A program made the translations under genes and the position numbers. A stretch of 64,000 nucleotides of DNA from Chryseobacterium sp. 36-9 (GTDB lineage: Bacteria; Bacteroidota; Bacteroidia; Flavobacteriales; Weeksellaceae). The DNA lies in NCBI GenBank assembly GCA_001898785.1, contig MKVE01000015.1:1-64000 (forward strand), in the 5' to 3' direction. Positions 19,398 through 27,295 of this stretch are shown in pieces (positions within the stretch are counted from its first letter, which is position 1; every line of letters starts with the position of its first letter). Under the pieces are notes generated by a model, which did not search any database, was not told the origin of the DNA, and was given only the letters and a program-made list of their open reading frames with translations.

Positions 19398-20888
19398 ATG
19401 AAAGATAACAAATTAAAAATTATTCTTACCAATATTAGTATCATATTGGTAAATCTCACCTTTTCACAATGCCCTATTAGTTTTCCAAAAACGATAGATG
19501 TCTGTTTAGAAGGAAACACGACAGACAAAAACATATGTTTTAGAAATAATAACGGAGATTTAAACATTCTGTTCAATAATGCAAGTCTATTTTCTCTTTA
19601 CAAAAATGGTAATTTTGAAATGGGTGGCAATACAATCGATGATCGTAAATTAGTAATTTTGGGGGCTAACACACCAAACATACCTAGTGGATCATTATTT
19701 ACTCCTGTTTTTAAAAGAGATATTTCTTATGAGTTTGCGGGCGCGGGAAGTGCAAAAATAAGATCGTTCAGAGGTAATTTTTGGGATACTTATTTGCAAT
19801 TTTTAACTAACTCTAATACTTCATCTTCCGACAATCCTCAGGTTAGAATGCAAATCAATGGAAATGGAAATGTCGGTATCGGAACAACTGATCCAAAAGC
19901 AATGTTAGATGTAAATGGAGGTACAAGATTAGGTAACTCTCTTTCAAATGATAATAATTCTAATAATTTAGTAATGTTAGGGGCTTTTGATATTAATAGC
20001 CCTTATGGAAATTCAGCTTATATACCTTCACACAGAAGGGATATTTCTTATGAATTTAAAGATGCTGGAAGTGCAAAAATAAGATCATATCGTGGAGATA
20101 GTTGGGATACTTATTTGCAGTTTCTTACTAATCTAAAAGAAGAAGGAAGTGATAATCCTCAAATAAGAATGCAAATTAACGGAAATGGCCGTGTAGGCAT
20201 AGGAACAACCGACCCTAAAGAATTACTAGATGTTAATGGGAATACCAATATTTCTGGGAGTTATTTGAAATTATCTACTGGAGTAGGAGACGCTATTATT
20301 CAAAGATCAACATCTGGGACTTTAGTTATTAATTCAGGATCTGATGAATCGTCAATTTATCTAAATTATGCTCAGGAATATGGAGCAGGAAAAGGAGGAG
20401 TAAGAATATATGATGGAACAACTCAAAACTTTGTAAACTTAAAGATGATAACCACACCTACATCTGGCTCAGCAGGTACCTTCTTAATAGATCCTTCCGG
20501 TGGGAAAGTGGTTATTTCTCATAATAATATTCTGTCAACTCCGCCAGGATATAAACTTTATGTAGAAGATGGTGTTTTGTCAGAAAAATTTAAGGCAGCA
20601 TTAAAATCTAGTAGCCAATGGGCAGATCATGTATTCAGCAATGACTATAAATTAAGACCGCTTGAAGAGGTAGAAGAATATATCCTTACTAATAAACATT
20701 TACCGGAAATCCCTTCTGCTAATGAAATAGTAAAAGAAGGCGGATTAGATCTAGCGCAGATGCAGGCAAAACAAATGGAAAAGATAGAAGAATTAACGCT
20801 TTATCTTATTGAAATGAAGAAGGAAATTGAGGCTTTGAAAAAAGAAAATACCGAAATGAGAGAAACAATAAAGAATAAACAGAGATGA
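19398..20888 (+). CDS. Tail-fibre-like surface protein with internal duplication
   Basis: The 496 residues begin with an N-terminal signal peptide (cleaved near FSQC). Two about 90-residue units, roughly residues 86-176 and 191-282, share RDISYEF, GSAKIRS, WDTYLQFLTN, NPQ(V/I)RMQINGNG and VGIGTTDPK. The VGIGTTDP motif is typical of Bacteroidetes tail-fibre-domain proteins. The C-terminus has YKLRPLEEVEEYI and LPEIPSANEI, followed by a coiled coil (about 455-496). This tail often ends in a chaperone-like or trimerising helix in phage fibres. No phage structural genes surround it, so it is better seen as a cell-surface protein. It starts 16 bp after the beta-helix gene. Confidence 0.75.
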   Translation: MKDNKLKIILTNISIILVNLTFSQCPISFPKTIDVCLEGNTTDKNICFRNNNGDLNILFNNASLFSLYKNGNFEMGGNTIDDRKLVILGANTPNIPSGSLFTPVFKRDISYEFAGAGSAKIRSFRGNFWDTYLQFLTNSNTSSSDNPQVRMQINGNGNVGIGTTDPKAMLDVNGGTRLGNSLSNDNNSNNLVMLGAFDINSPYGNSAYIPSHRRDISYEFKDAGSAKIRSYRGDSWDTYLQFLTNLKEEGSDNPQIRMQINGNGRVGIGTTDPKELLDVNGNTNISGSYLKLSTGVGDAIIQRSTSGTLVINSGSDESSIYLNYAQEYGAGKGGVRIYDGTTQNFVNLKMITTPTSGSAGTFLIDPSGGKVVISHNNILSTPPGYKLYVEDGVLSEKFKAALKSSSQWADHVFSNDYKLRPLEEVEEYILTNKHLPEIPSANEIVKEGGLDLAQMQAKQMEKIEELTLYLIEMKKEIEALKKENTEMRETIKNKQR

Positions 20889-21448
20889 AAAGATTTTCCT
20901 ATTTATCCATATTGGTTAATGGTTTTATTTTTGGACAAGCGTGCTCATCTGATATTGTAATTACGACATCAAACTATGCGGTTAGTTTAACACAATCCAA
21001 TACTTATATAGCAATAAATTCTTCAGTTGATCCAAATAATATCATAAAACTAGATGCCGATCCAAATAACGGATATGTTCAGATGAATCCTGGATTTATA
21101 GCTTTGCCAAATTCTTATGGTGCATTTGTCGCACAGGCATTGGACGGATGTGGAAATGCAATACCGCAAAAAATAATCAATACAATTCCCAGTGATGCCT
21201 CACAAGAGAAAATTACAATTAGTCCGAATCCGGTGGATGGATTAGTTAATATTTGTTTTGAAAAAAATAATACTTTGTATTCCTACATCTTGTTGTACGA
21301 TGAAAGTGGAAAGCTAGTCCTAAATAAAGCTTTGATGGAAGGAAACAAAGTCTATTCTATCAACATATCTAATTTAGTTTCCGGATCTTATATTTACAAA
21401 ATCATGTCTCATAAAAATGTCATTACCGGAATTATTTTGAAAAAGTAA
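20885..21448 (+). CDS. T9SS-sorted protein with 3-coathanger-stack-like N-terminal domain
   Basis: The 187 residues overlap the preceding stop codon by 4 bp (ATGA), indicating translational coupling. A signal peptide ends near FGQAC. The mature N-terminus (SNYAVSLTQSNTYIAINSS, KLDADPNNGYVQMNPGF, GAFVAQALDGCG) resembles the domain often placed before type IX signals in Flavobacteriia. The last about 75 residues are a type A T9SS C-terminal domain: ISPNPVDGLVNI, the ILLYDESGKLVLN strand and SGSYIYKI, ending in GIILKK. It would be exported by the gliding/T9SS machinery to the cell surface or medium. Function is unknown. Confidence 0.8.
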   Translation: MKRFSYLSILVNGFIFGQACSSDIVITTSNYAVSLTQSNTYIAINSSVDPNNIIKLDADPNNGYVQMNPGFIALPNSYGAFVAQALDGCGNAIPQKIINTIPSDASQEKITISPNPVDGLVNICFEKNNTLYSYILLYDESGKLVLNKALMEGNKVYSINISNLVSGSYIYKIMSHKNVITGIILKK

Positions 21449-21480
21449 TAATTCTGGTTTTTTTAAGTATAGATATTAAC

Positions 21481-21512
21481 AAAAAAGGAACTCAAATCTG
21501 AGTTCCTTTTTT
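21481..21512. terminator. Bidirectional terminator
   Basis: AAAAAAGGAACTCA / TGAGTTCCTTTTTT is a 14-bp perfect stem with a 4-nt loop, between the convergent T9SS-protein and protease genes. Flanking A and T runs allow use on both strands. Confidence 0.9.
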
Positions 21513-21513
21513 A

Positions 21514-23637
21514 TTATTTGATCTTCGAAAGTACATCTACTGTTTCTTCCAAATAGAAATCTCTTTCAAGATTCTTTCTCCAGTTTTCTGTTTTCTTGGC
21601 AAACGCTTCGTCTTTTTTGATTCTTTCCGCTTCGTCCGTATGAAGGGTGAATTTCAGCCCGTTATTGAATTTATCCAAACCTTTAAACTTTTCGATTTGT
21701 GCTTTACGTGTTTTCATCAGCTCATTGAATTTGGCCTGGTTCAATGGAATAGTCTCTTCCTTGTCAAGTGCTTCTTTCCATTCTGCGGATTCCTGTAACA
21801 ACTTGTAATTGTTGTTGTTTACCAACTGTTTGTCCAGTTCTGCCTGCAGTTGAGGAACATTTAATCCCGTTAATTTTTTATAGTTCGTGGCTTCGATTTT
21901 GTCCCAAGGCAAAGCAAACTGGTCAAAACGTTCTCCCACTTCTGCATATGAGAAGAAATCCTTCATTTTAAGGTCAGCTTCCACACCTTTCCTCTGAGTC
22001 GATTCCCCGGAAACTCTATAGAATTTTTGAATTGTCAATTTTAAAGCGCCAAAGTCATCATTGGTATTCAGGAACCTGTTAAGTTCCACAAACGTCTGAA
22101 CAGTTCCTTTCCCGAAAGAGCTTGGCGAACCGATGACAGCAGCTCTGCCATAATCCTGCATGGCTCCCGCAAGGATTTCTGAAGCCGATGCAGACAATTC
22201 GTTCTGCATAATCACAAGTGGGCCTGTCCAAATCGGTTGATTGGATTTATCAGTCAAAACCTGGATTTTTCCACGGCTGTCTTTTACCTGAACATAAGGG
22301 CCGGAATTCATAAATAATCCCATGATGTCACCAACTTCTGTCAAAGAGCCACCACCATTGCTTCTCAAATCAAGGATAATACCTTCTACATTTTCTTTCT
22401 TTAGCTTGATTAATTCAGCTTTGATATCATCCGATGCATTCCTTCCGCCGTTTTCTTTTTCAAATTCTACATTAAAACTTGGCAAGTAGATGAAGCCGTA
22501 TTTTTTACCGTTTTTAGAATTAACAACAATACTTCTTGCGAAAGTATCTTCTATGGTCACTTCTTCTCGGATCATTGTCACCTCTTTGATGGTTTTATCC
22601 TTTTTTTCAACTGTTAAGGTTACAGGTGTTCCTTTTTCACCCCGGATTAGCCGAACTGCCTCATCAGACAACATTCCGACAACATTCACAGGTTCTTCGT
22701 TCGGTTTGGATTTGACTTTAAGGATTTTATCACCGGAAGTCAATTGTTTTGATTTCCAGGCTGGCGCGCCTATTGTCAACTCACCCAGATAGAGATAACC
22801 TCTTTTTTCCTGAATCAAAGCACCGATGCCAATCACCTTCCCGGTAAATTGCATATCAAATTCTTCCTTGTTTTTTGGCGAAAAGTAATTGGTATGCGGG
22901 TCAAAAACTTCGGTATAAGCATTCATATAAACTGAGAACCAATCCATTTTCTTTCTTTTCTTGAATCTTCTGAAAGAATCGGTAATCAAATCTTTTACTT
23001 CAGCAGTTGCCTTTTCACGCTTTTTCTCAGCAGAAAGCGGTTCGTATTTTATAGTGTCTTTCAGCTTATTATTAACCACAGAATCTTTTTTCTTTTTTTG
23101 AGCCTCTTCTTTGCTGTTCAGTGTTTCAATCTCCTGAAGGATATTATATTTGATATATTTTTTCCATTCATTGTACTGTTGCTTTGCATCAGCAGGATTT
23201 GTTCTTTTTTTTGGTTCGATGATTAATTCTTCGTCTTCGTTCAAATTGATCGGTTTAGAAAAAATATCCTGAGTCATTTTATCAATATCGTCAACACGCT
23301 GATAAAGACGGTCAACCGTTAATTTGTAGAAAATAAGATTTCCTTGGTTAAGGTAATCATCCAGCTTGGTATAATGCTTCTTAAATTCGTCCATATCAGA
23401 CTGCAGAAAATATCTTTTTGAAGCATCTACGCTTTCAAAATATTTATCATAAACATCTTGTGAATAGGCATCATTAATTGGTTTTGGGCTGTAATGAAGA
23501 TATGAAAGTGTATTTTTCACGCTGACCATAATGGTCTGCATTTTTTCATCATCATTTTGTGGAGAATTGAAACAGAACATAAGCGTCATCAGCGGCGCAA
23601 ACATCAAGAGTTTCTTTAACTTGATTTTTTTGAACAT
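21514..23637 (-). CDS. Carboxy-terminal processing (tail-specific) protease, S41A family
   Basis: The 707-residue envelope protease of the Prc/CtpA type has an N-terminal signal or anchor (residues 8-24) followed by the long helical N-domain. A PDZ domain contains FTGKVIGIGALIQ and GDKILKV. The catalytic S41 core carries the serine in ELSASASEILAGAMQDYG and the lysine in GSPSSFGKGTVQTF, 25 residues later. A DUF3340-type helical C-domain follows. The length is close to E. coli Prc (about 680). It degrades periplasmic proteins by their C-terminal tails. It is monocistronic and divergent from surE. Confidence 0.93.
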   Translation of the reverse strand: MFKKIKLKKLLMFAPLMTLMFCFNSPQNDDEKMQTIMVSVKNTLSYLHYSPKPINDAYSQDVYDKYFESVDASKRYFLQSDMDEFKKHYTKLDDYLNQGNLIFYKLTVDRLYQRVDDIDKMTQDIFSKPINLNEDEELIIEPKKRTNPADAKQQYNEWKKYIKYNILQEIETLNSKEEAQKKKKDSVVNNKLKDTIKYEPLSAEKKREKATAEVKDLITDSFRRFKKRKKMDWFSVYMNAYTEVFDPHTNYFSPKNKEEFDMQFTGKVIGIGALIQEKRGYLYLGELTIGAPAWKSKQLTSGDKILKVKSKPNEEPVNVVGMLSDEAVRLIRGEKGTPVTLTVEKKDKTIKEVTMIREEVTIEDTFARSIVVNSKNGKKYGFIYLPSFNVEFEKENGGRNASDDIKAELIKLKKENVEGIILDLRSNGGGSLTEVGDIMGLFMNSGPYVQVKDSRGKIQVLTDKSNQPIWTGPLVIMQNELSASASEILAGAMQDYGRAAVIGSPSSFGKGTVQTFVELNRFLNTNDDFGALKLTIQKFYRVSGESTQRKGVEADLKMKDFFSYAEVGERFDQFALPWDKIEATNYKKLTGLNVPQLQAELDKQLVNNNNYKLLQESAEWKEALDKEETIPLNQAKFNELMKTRKAQIEKFKGLDKFNNGLKFTLHTDEAERIKKDEAFAKKTENWRKNLERDFYLEETVDVLSKIK

Positions 23638-23810
23638 ATAATTTTAAATCTGTACTTGGATTAGTATTTGGTTCGTTTTGAATGTTACGAAGATATTCAA
23701 AAACGAAACCAAATTTAACACCTTATTTTAATTAAAGTATTATAAATTGGTTAATTTTGAGTGATTTTTGAAAAATCGTCAAAAAAAGAAAAAATATAAA
23801 ACGAAAATTT

Positions 23811-24575
23811 ATGAGCAGACCATTGATATTGGTAACCAATGATGACGGAATCACAGCACCAGGAATTAGAAAATTAATCAGCATAATGAACAAAATTGGG
23901 GAAGTAGTAGTAGTTGCACCCAATTCTCCGCAAAGTGGAAAAGGCCACGCGATCACCATCAATTCTACTTTAAGCTTCGAAGAGCTGAATCTTGATGGTC
24001 CTCAAAAAGATTTTTCCTGTTCCGGAACACCTGTGGATTGTGTGAAAATGGCTCTGGATAAAATACTTCCTAGAAGACCGGATTTGGTAGTTTCAGGCAT
24101 CAATCATGGTGCGAATTCGTCCATCAATGTTATCTATTCCGGGACGATGAGTGCGGCTGTTGAAGCCGGAGTGGAAGGTTTACAGGCTATCGGATTTTCT
24201 CTTTCTGATTTGAAATGGGAAGCGGACTTTAATCAGGCAGAAGAATTTATCAGAGATATCGTTCTTAAAACTCTTGAAAATCCAATGCCAAAAGGCATCG
24301 TTCTGAATGTTAATATTCCGAAACTGAACAAAGAAGAAATCAAGGGTATCAAGGTCTGCAAACAGGCGAATGCCAAATGGGAGGAAAGTTTTGACGAAAG
24401 AGTGAATCCCCACGGAAGAAAATATTACTGGCTGACAGGCTACTTCAATAATATGGATGAATCCGAAGATGCTGACGAAACGGCATTGGCAAACGGCTAT
24501 ATAAGCATTGTTCCTGTAAAATTTGATCTGACGGCTTACGAGTATATGCGGGAATTGGATTCAATCTATAAATAA
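23811..24575 (+). CDS. surE: 5'/3'-nucleotidase SurE
   Basis: The 254-residue metal-dependent nucleotidase removes phosphate from nucleoside monophosphates. The N-terminal metal site VTNDDGITAPG is followed by the PNSPQSGKGHAIT loop, and SGINHGANSSINVIYSGTMSAAVEA is the conserved core. A TAATTTTG box at 23752-23759 is the likely -7 element. It is followed after 5 bp by a Crp-family gene, so the two form an operon. Confidence 0.95.
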   Translation: MSRPLILVTNDDGITAPGIRKLISIMNKIGEVVVVAPNSPQSGKGHAITINSTLSFEELNLDGPQKDFSCSGTPVDCVKMALDKILPRRPDLVVSGINHGANSSINVIYSGTMSAAVEAGVEGLQAIGFSLSDLKWEADFNQAEEFIRDIVLKTLENPMPKGIVLNVNIPKLNKEEIKGIKVCKQANAKWEESFDERVNPHGRKYYWLTGYFNNMDESEDADETALANGYISIVPVKFDLTAYEYMRELDSIYK

Positions 24576-24580
24576 TCTGA

Positions 24581-25150
24581 ATGGAGTTTATAAGACAATA
24601 TCTGCTTTCTAAAAATATTCCGCTTACAGAAGAAAACTGGAAACCTTTTGTGGAAAAAAATGTCAGAAAAGAATACAAGAAAAAAGATATTATTCTCAAA
24701 AAAGGAGAAGTTGACAATTACCTTTCTTTCGTAGAAACCGGTGCAGCAAGACTTTTTTTTAATAAAGAAAATAAAGAACTGACTATAAGATTTGTATTTC
24801 AGCATCAGTTTCTTACTGCCTATGATTCTTTCACCCAACGCACACCATCCAGATGTGACATAGAAGCACTAACGGATATGGTTGTCTGGCAGATCCATTA
24901 CGATGACTTACAGGAGATCTATAGATCTCAGGCTGTAGGTAATCTTGTGGGAAGACTGACTGTGGAAACACTTTATGTAGAAAAACTGAATAGAGAATTC
25001 TCTTTTCTAAGTGATACAGCAGAAGAGAGATATCTCAAGCTAATGAAAGACCAGCCTGATCTATTCCAAAAAATCCCATTAAAACATATCGCTTCTTATA
25101 TGGGTATAACACCACAGGCTCTCAGCAGAATAAGAAGACGAATTTCTTAA
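24581..25150 (+). CDS. Crp/Fnr-family transcriptional regulator
   Basis: The 189 residues have a beta-roll sensor domain (about 25-115, with FVETGAARLFF) and a C-terminal winged helix including IPLKHIASYMGITPQALSRIRRRI. As in the other Crp-like proteins here, the ligand-binding signature of true Crp is absent. It is cotranscribed with surE (5-bp gap) and ended by a good terminator, so it may regulate something in nucleotide or stress metabolism, but its targets cannot be read from the sequence. Confidence 0.88.
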   Translation: MEFIRQYLLSKNIPLTEENWKPFVEKNVRKEYKKKDIILKKGEVDNYLSFVETGAARLFFNKENKELTIRFVFQHQFLTAYDSFTQRTPSRCDIEALTDMVVWQIHYDDLQEIYRSQAVGNLVGRLTVETLYVEKLNREFSFLSDTAEERYLKLMKDQPDLFQKIPLKHIASYMGITPQALSRIRRRIS

Positions 25151-25229
25151 CCGTGGTTCATTTTATTTGATGTAAATAAACTCTAGATTTGCATAAAATA
25201 ACACATGAAAATCCAAATGAAGGAAAAAG

Positions 25230-25260
25230 AAGCGTTCAGATAACTCCGAACGCTTTTTTT
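25230..25260 (+). terminator. Rho-independent terminator of surE-crp
   Basis: An 8-bp stem AAGCGTTC / GAACGCTT with a 10-nt loop is followed by a T-run. Confidence 0.85.
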
Positions 25261-25310
25261 TATTGATATATTTTGCTTTTAGATGGGTTTATAAGTCTAT
25301 TATTTTCAGA

Positions 25311-25811
25311 TTAATTAAAGGCATTGTCATAAGTCATCGATGAAAAATCGATCTTAAGAATTGCTTTAGAATCTACCGGTTTGCCATTACATTTTGCGGG
25401 AATCCAGGTCTTATTAACCTTGGTTGCAGCGTCTTTTAAATCTCTAAGGAAAGGCTCACTGTTTGGTACTTTTGGCCCTGCTTCAACTTTGGAAAGAACA
25501 CCATCTTTGGTAATATCCAGTTTCACAAAGAACAATCCGTTAACAGCATAAGTGTTCCAGTTTACATTTTGTTGTAATTTTTCTTTAAGGTCTTTGATAT
25601 ATGCATCAGTACCGCCGGGATATCTTAGGCTGTTAAATTGAGAAGGATCACAAGAAGTGTCTTTTATTTGGTAGATTCCTCTAATATTATAAATTACTGC
25701 GCTTGAAGTATTGTCAACTAATGGAAGATTATCCATTTCTTGTTCAATATCATTTTGAGCAAAAGCCAATGAACTGATCAGCAAGCTCAATGAAAATAGT
25801 AATGATTTCAT
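25311..25811 (-). CDS. Periplasmic protein with TonB-C-like domain
   Basis: The 166 residues begin with a signal peptide (to LAFAQ). The mature part contains a beta-alpha-beta arrangement like the TonB C-terminal fold. RYPGGTDAYIKDLKEKLQQNV is followed by GLFFVKLDITKDGVLSKVEAGPKV, a two-strand unit seen in TonB_C, then a helix and NKTWIPAKCNGKPVDSKAILKIDFS. There is no membrane anchor and no proline-rich spacer, so it is not a working TonB. Two Cys in the mature part could form a disulfide. It lies 65 bp after lysA on the same strand, but cotranscription is uncertain. Confidence 0.65.
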   Translation of the reverse strand: MKSLLFSLSLLISSLAFAQNDIEQEMDNLPLVDNTSSAVIYNIRGIYQIKDTSCDPSQFNSLRYPGGTDAYIKDLKEKLQQNVNWNTYAVNGLFFVKLDITKDGVLSKVEAGPKVPNSEPFLRDLKDAATKVNKTWIPAKCNGKPVDSKAILKIDFSSMTYDNAFN

Positions 25812-25876
25812 AGTATTTGATTTATATGATTTTAGAATTGAAATTTTATGCCAAAACTGTTCTGATTAGCAACAAA

Positions 25877-27076
25877 TTACAAAACTTCAATCTGATTTTT
25901 TAATAAATCTTCGAATTCATCTCTTTTTCTGATAAGATGAGCTTTTCCATCAAGGAACATTACTTCGGCAGGTTTCAATCTGGAATTGAAATTCGAACTC
26001 ATTTCAAAACCATAAGCTCCAGCGTTTCTGAAGACAATCACATCGCCTTCTCTTACTTCATTGATTTTTCTGTCCCAGGCAAAAGTATCTGTCTCACATA
26101 TGTTTCCAACCACAGTATAGATTCTTTCCGGACCTTTTGGATTAGAAAGATTCTCGATAATGTGATAAGAATCGTAGAACATCGGACGAATCAAATGATT
26201 GAATCCGGAATTAACGCCTACAAAAACCGTTGCTGTTGTTTGTTTGATGACATTAGATTTTACCAAGAAATGGCCACTTTTACTAACCAAGAATTTCCCA
26301 GGTTCAAACCAAAGCTGGAATTTTTTCCCAGAAGTTTCTTCGTGTTTTTTGATTGCTGCGTTGACTTTTTTTCCAAGAGATTTTACGTCTGTTTCCAAAT
26401 CGCCGTCTTGATAAGGAACTTTGAAACCGCTTCCCATATCAAGATATTTCAGATTCGGGAAATGTTCTGCCAATTCGAACATAATGTCAAGACCTTGAAG
26501 GAAAACATCCGGGTCTTTGATTTCGCTTCCGGTATGCATATGAAGACCTTCCACATTGATGTTGGTCGATTTCATAACACGTTCGATGTGACGAAGCTGA
26601 TGAATAGAAATTCCGAATTTGGAATCGATGTGTCCAGTTGAGATTTTATAATTTCCTCCGGCAAAGATATGGGGATTGATTCTCACAAAAATCGGATAAG
26701 AACCACCGAATTTATTTCCAAATTGTTCTAAAATCGAAATATTATCGATGTTGATATGAACATTCAGAGACATTGCTTCCTCGATTTCTGCAAGGTCAAC
26801 ACAGTTTGGAGTGAAAAGGATTCTGTCATTGGTAAAACCTGCTTTCAATCCTAATTTAACTTCGTTGATAGAAACGCAGTCAAGAGAAGCGCCTAACTTT
26901 TCGACGTATTTCAGGATGTTGATATTGGTTAAAGCTTTGGCTGCATAGAAAAATCTTGTGTTCTTCGAGAAAGAAGAAGTCAGCTTTTCGTATTGTTCGC
27001 GTATCGAATTAACGTCATACACATAAACGGGTGTCCCGAATTCTTTTGCTATAGCCAGCAAGTCCTGATTTGTCAT
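25877..27076 (-). CDS. lysA: Diaminopimelate decarboxylase LysA
   Basis: The 399-residue PLP enzyme of the alanine-racemase fold III makes L-lysine from meso-diaminopimelate. The PLP lysine is in FYAAKALTN, the GLHMHTGSEI segment precedes the substrate site, and PGKFLV, GNICETDTF and GAYGFEMSSNFNSR complete the active site. The N-terminus is normal for the family. Upstream on the same strand are a hairpin with a T-run (27102-27128), a 23-codon Lys-containing ORF (27157-27228) and a consensus promoter (27249-27279), the layout expected for attenuation control. A TonB-C-like gene follows. Confidence 0.95.
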   Translation of the reverse strand: MTNQDLLAIAKEFGTPVYVYDVNSIREQYEKLTSSFSKNTRFFYAAKALTNINILKYVEKLGASLDCVSINEVKLGLKAGFTNDRILFTPNCVDLAEIEEAMSLNVHINIDNISILEQFGNKFGGSYPIFVRINPHIFAGGNYKISTGHIDSKFGISIHQLRHIERVMKSTNINVEGLHMHTGSEIKDPDVFLQGLDIMFELAEHFPNLKYLDMGSGFKVPYQDGDLETDVKSLGKKVNAAIKKHEETSGKKFQLWFEPGKFLVSKSGHFLVKSNVIKQTTATVFVGVNSGFNHLIRPMFYDSYHIIENLSNPKGPERIYTVVGNICETDTFAWDRKINEVREGDVIVFRNAGAYGFEMSSNFNSRLKPAEVMFLDGKAHLIRKRDEFEDLLKNQIEVL

Positions 27077-27086
27077 AAGGTAGATT

Positions 27087-27128
27087 TTTAAAAATAAAAA
27101 GGCAGATTCTTATAAAAAGAGTCTGCCG
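27087..27128 (-). terminator. Terminator-like hairpin in the lysA leader
   Basis: Reading the minus strand, GGCAGACTC / GAATCTGCC forms a stem extendable to 11 bp with one G-U pair. It is followed by TTTTTATTTTT, 26 nt before the lysA start codon. No gene other than the short ORF at 27157 lies between it and the promoter, so it is placed to stop or pass transcription into lysA. Confidence 0.7.
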
Positions 27129-27156
27129 CAATAGATATCTTATGCATGCAACTCTT

Positions 27157-27228
27157 TATACATTCCAAACCTTAGAGAACCTTACAGCTCCCTTTTTTCC
27201 GATTTTGTTTTGTTTAAATATTTGCATT
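27157..27228 (-). CDS. Candidate lysA leader peptide
   Basis: A 23-codon ORF starts about 20 nt after the promoter's TAATTTTG box and ends 29 nt before the hairpin. The peptide begins MQIFKQNKIGKK and has five Lys codons, at positions 5, 8, 11, 12 and 19. Lys is the product of the downstream enzyme. No good Shine-Dalgarno is seen, which is normal in Bacteroidetes. Lys is a common residue in AT-rich DNA, so composition alone is weak; the case rests on position between promoter and hairpin. Confidence 0.45.
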
Positions 27229-27248
27229 GCTTTGTTTAAAATTTTTCG

Positions 27249-27279
27249 CAAAATTAGAGTTTATCTGTAAATCCTGCAA
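27249..27279 (-). promoter_or_regulatory. Promoter of the lysA leader transcript
   Basis: On the minus strand, TTG (27279-27277), a 20-nt spacer and TAATTTTG (27256-27249) fit the Bacteroidetes consensus exactly. The spacing is identical to the promoters at 1351 and 39387. The start would be near 27243, giving a leader of about 165 nt. Confidence 0.65.
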
Positions 27280-27295
27280 TGTTTTGGTTTGATTT

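Noticed and set aside
17510-21448. A prophage or injection-system island, because of tail-fibre-like and beta-helix genes
   Set aside because: No capsid, portal, terminase, sheath, baseplate or integrase gene occurs in the window; the tail-fibre words are common on Bacteroidetes surface proteins, and the proteins here have signal peptides.
27077-27295. A lysine (L-box) riboswitch upstream of lysA
   Set aside because: The leader is only about 165 nt and lacks the conserved L-box stems; no match by eye.
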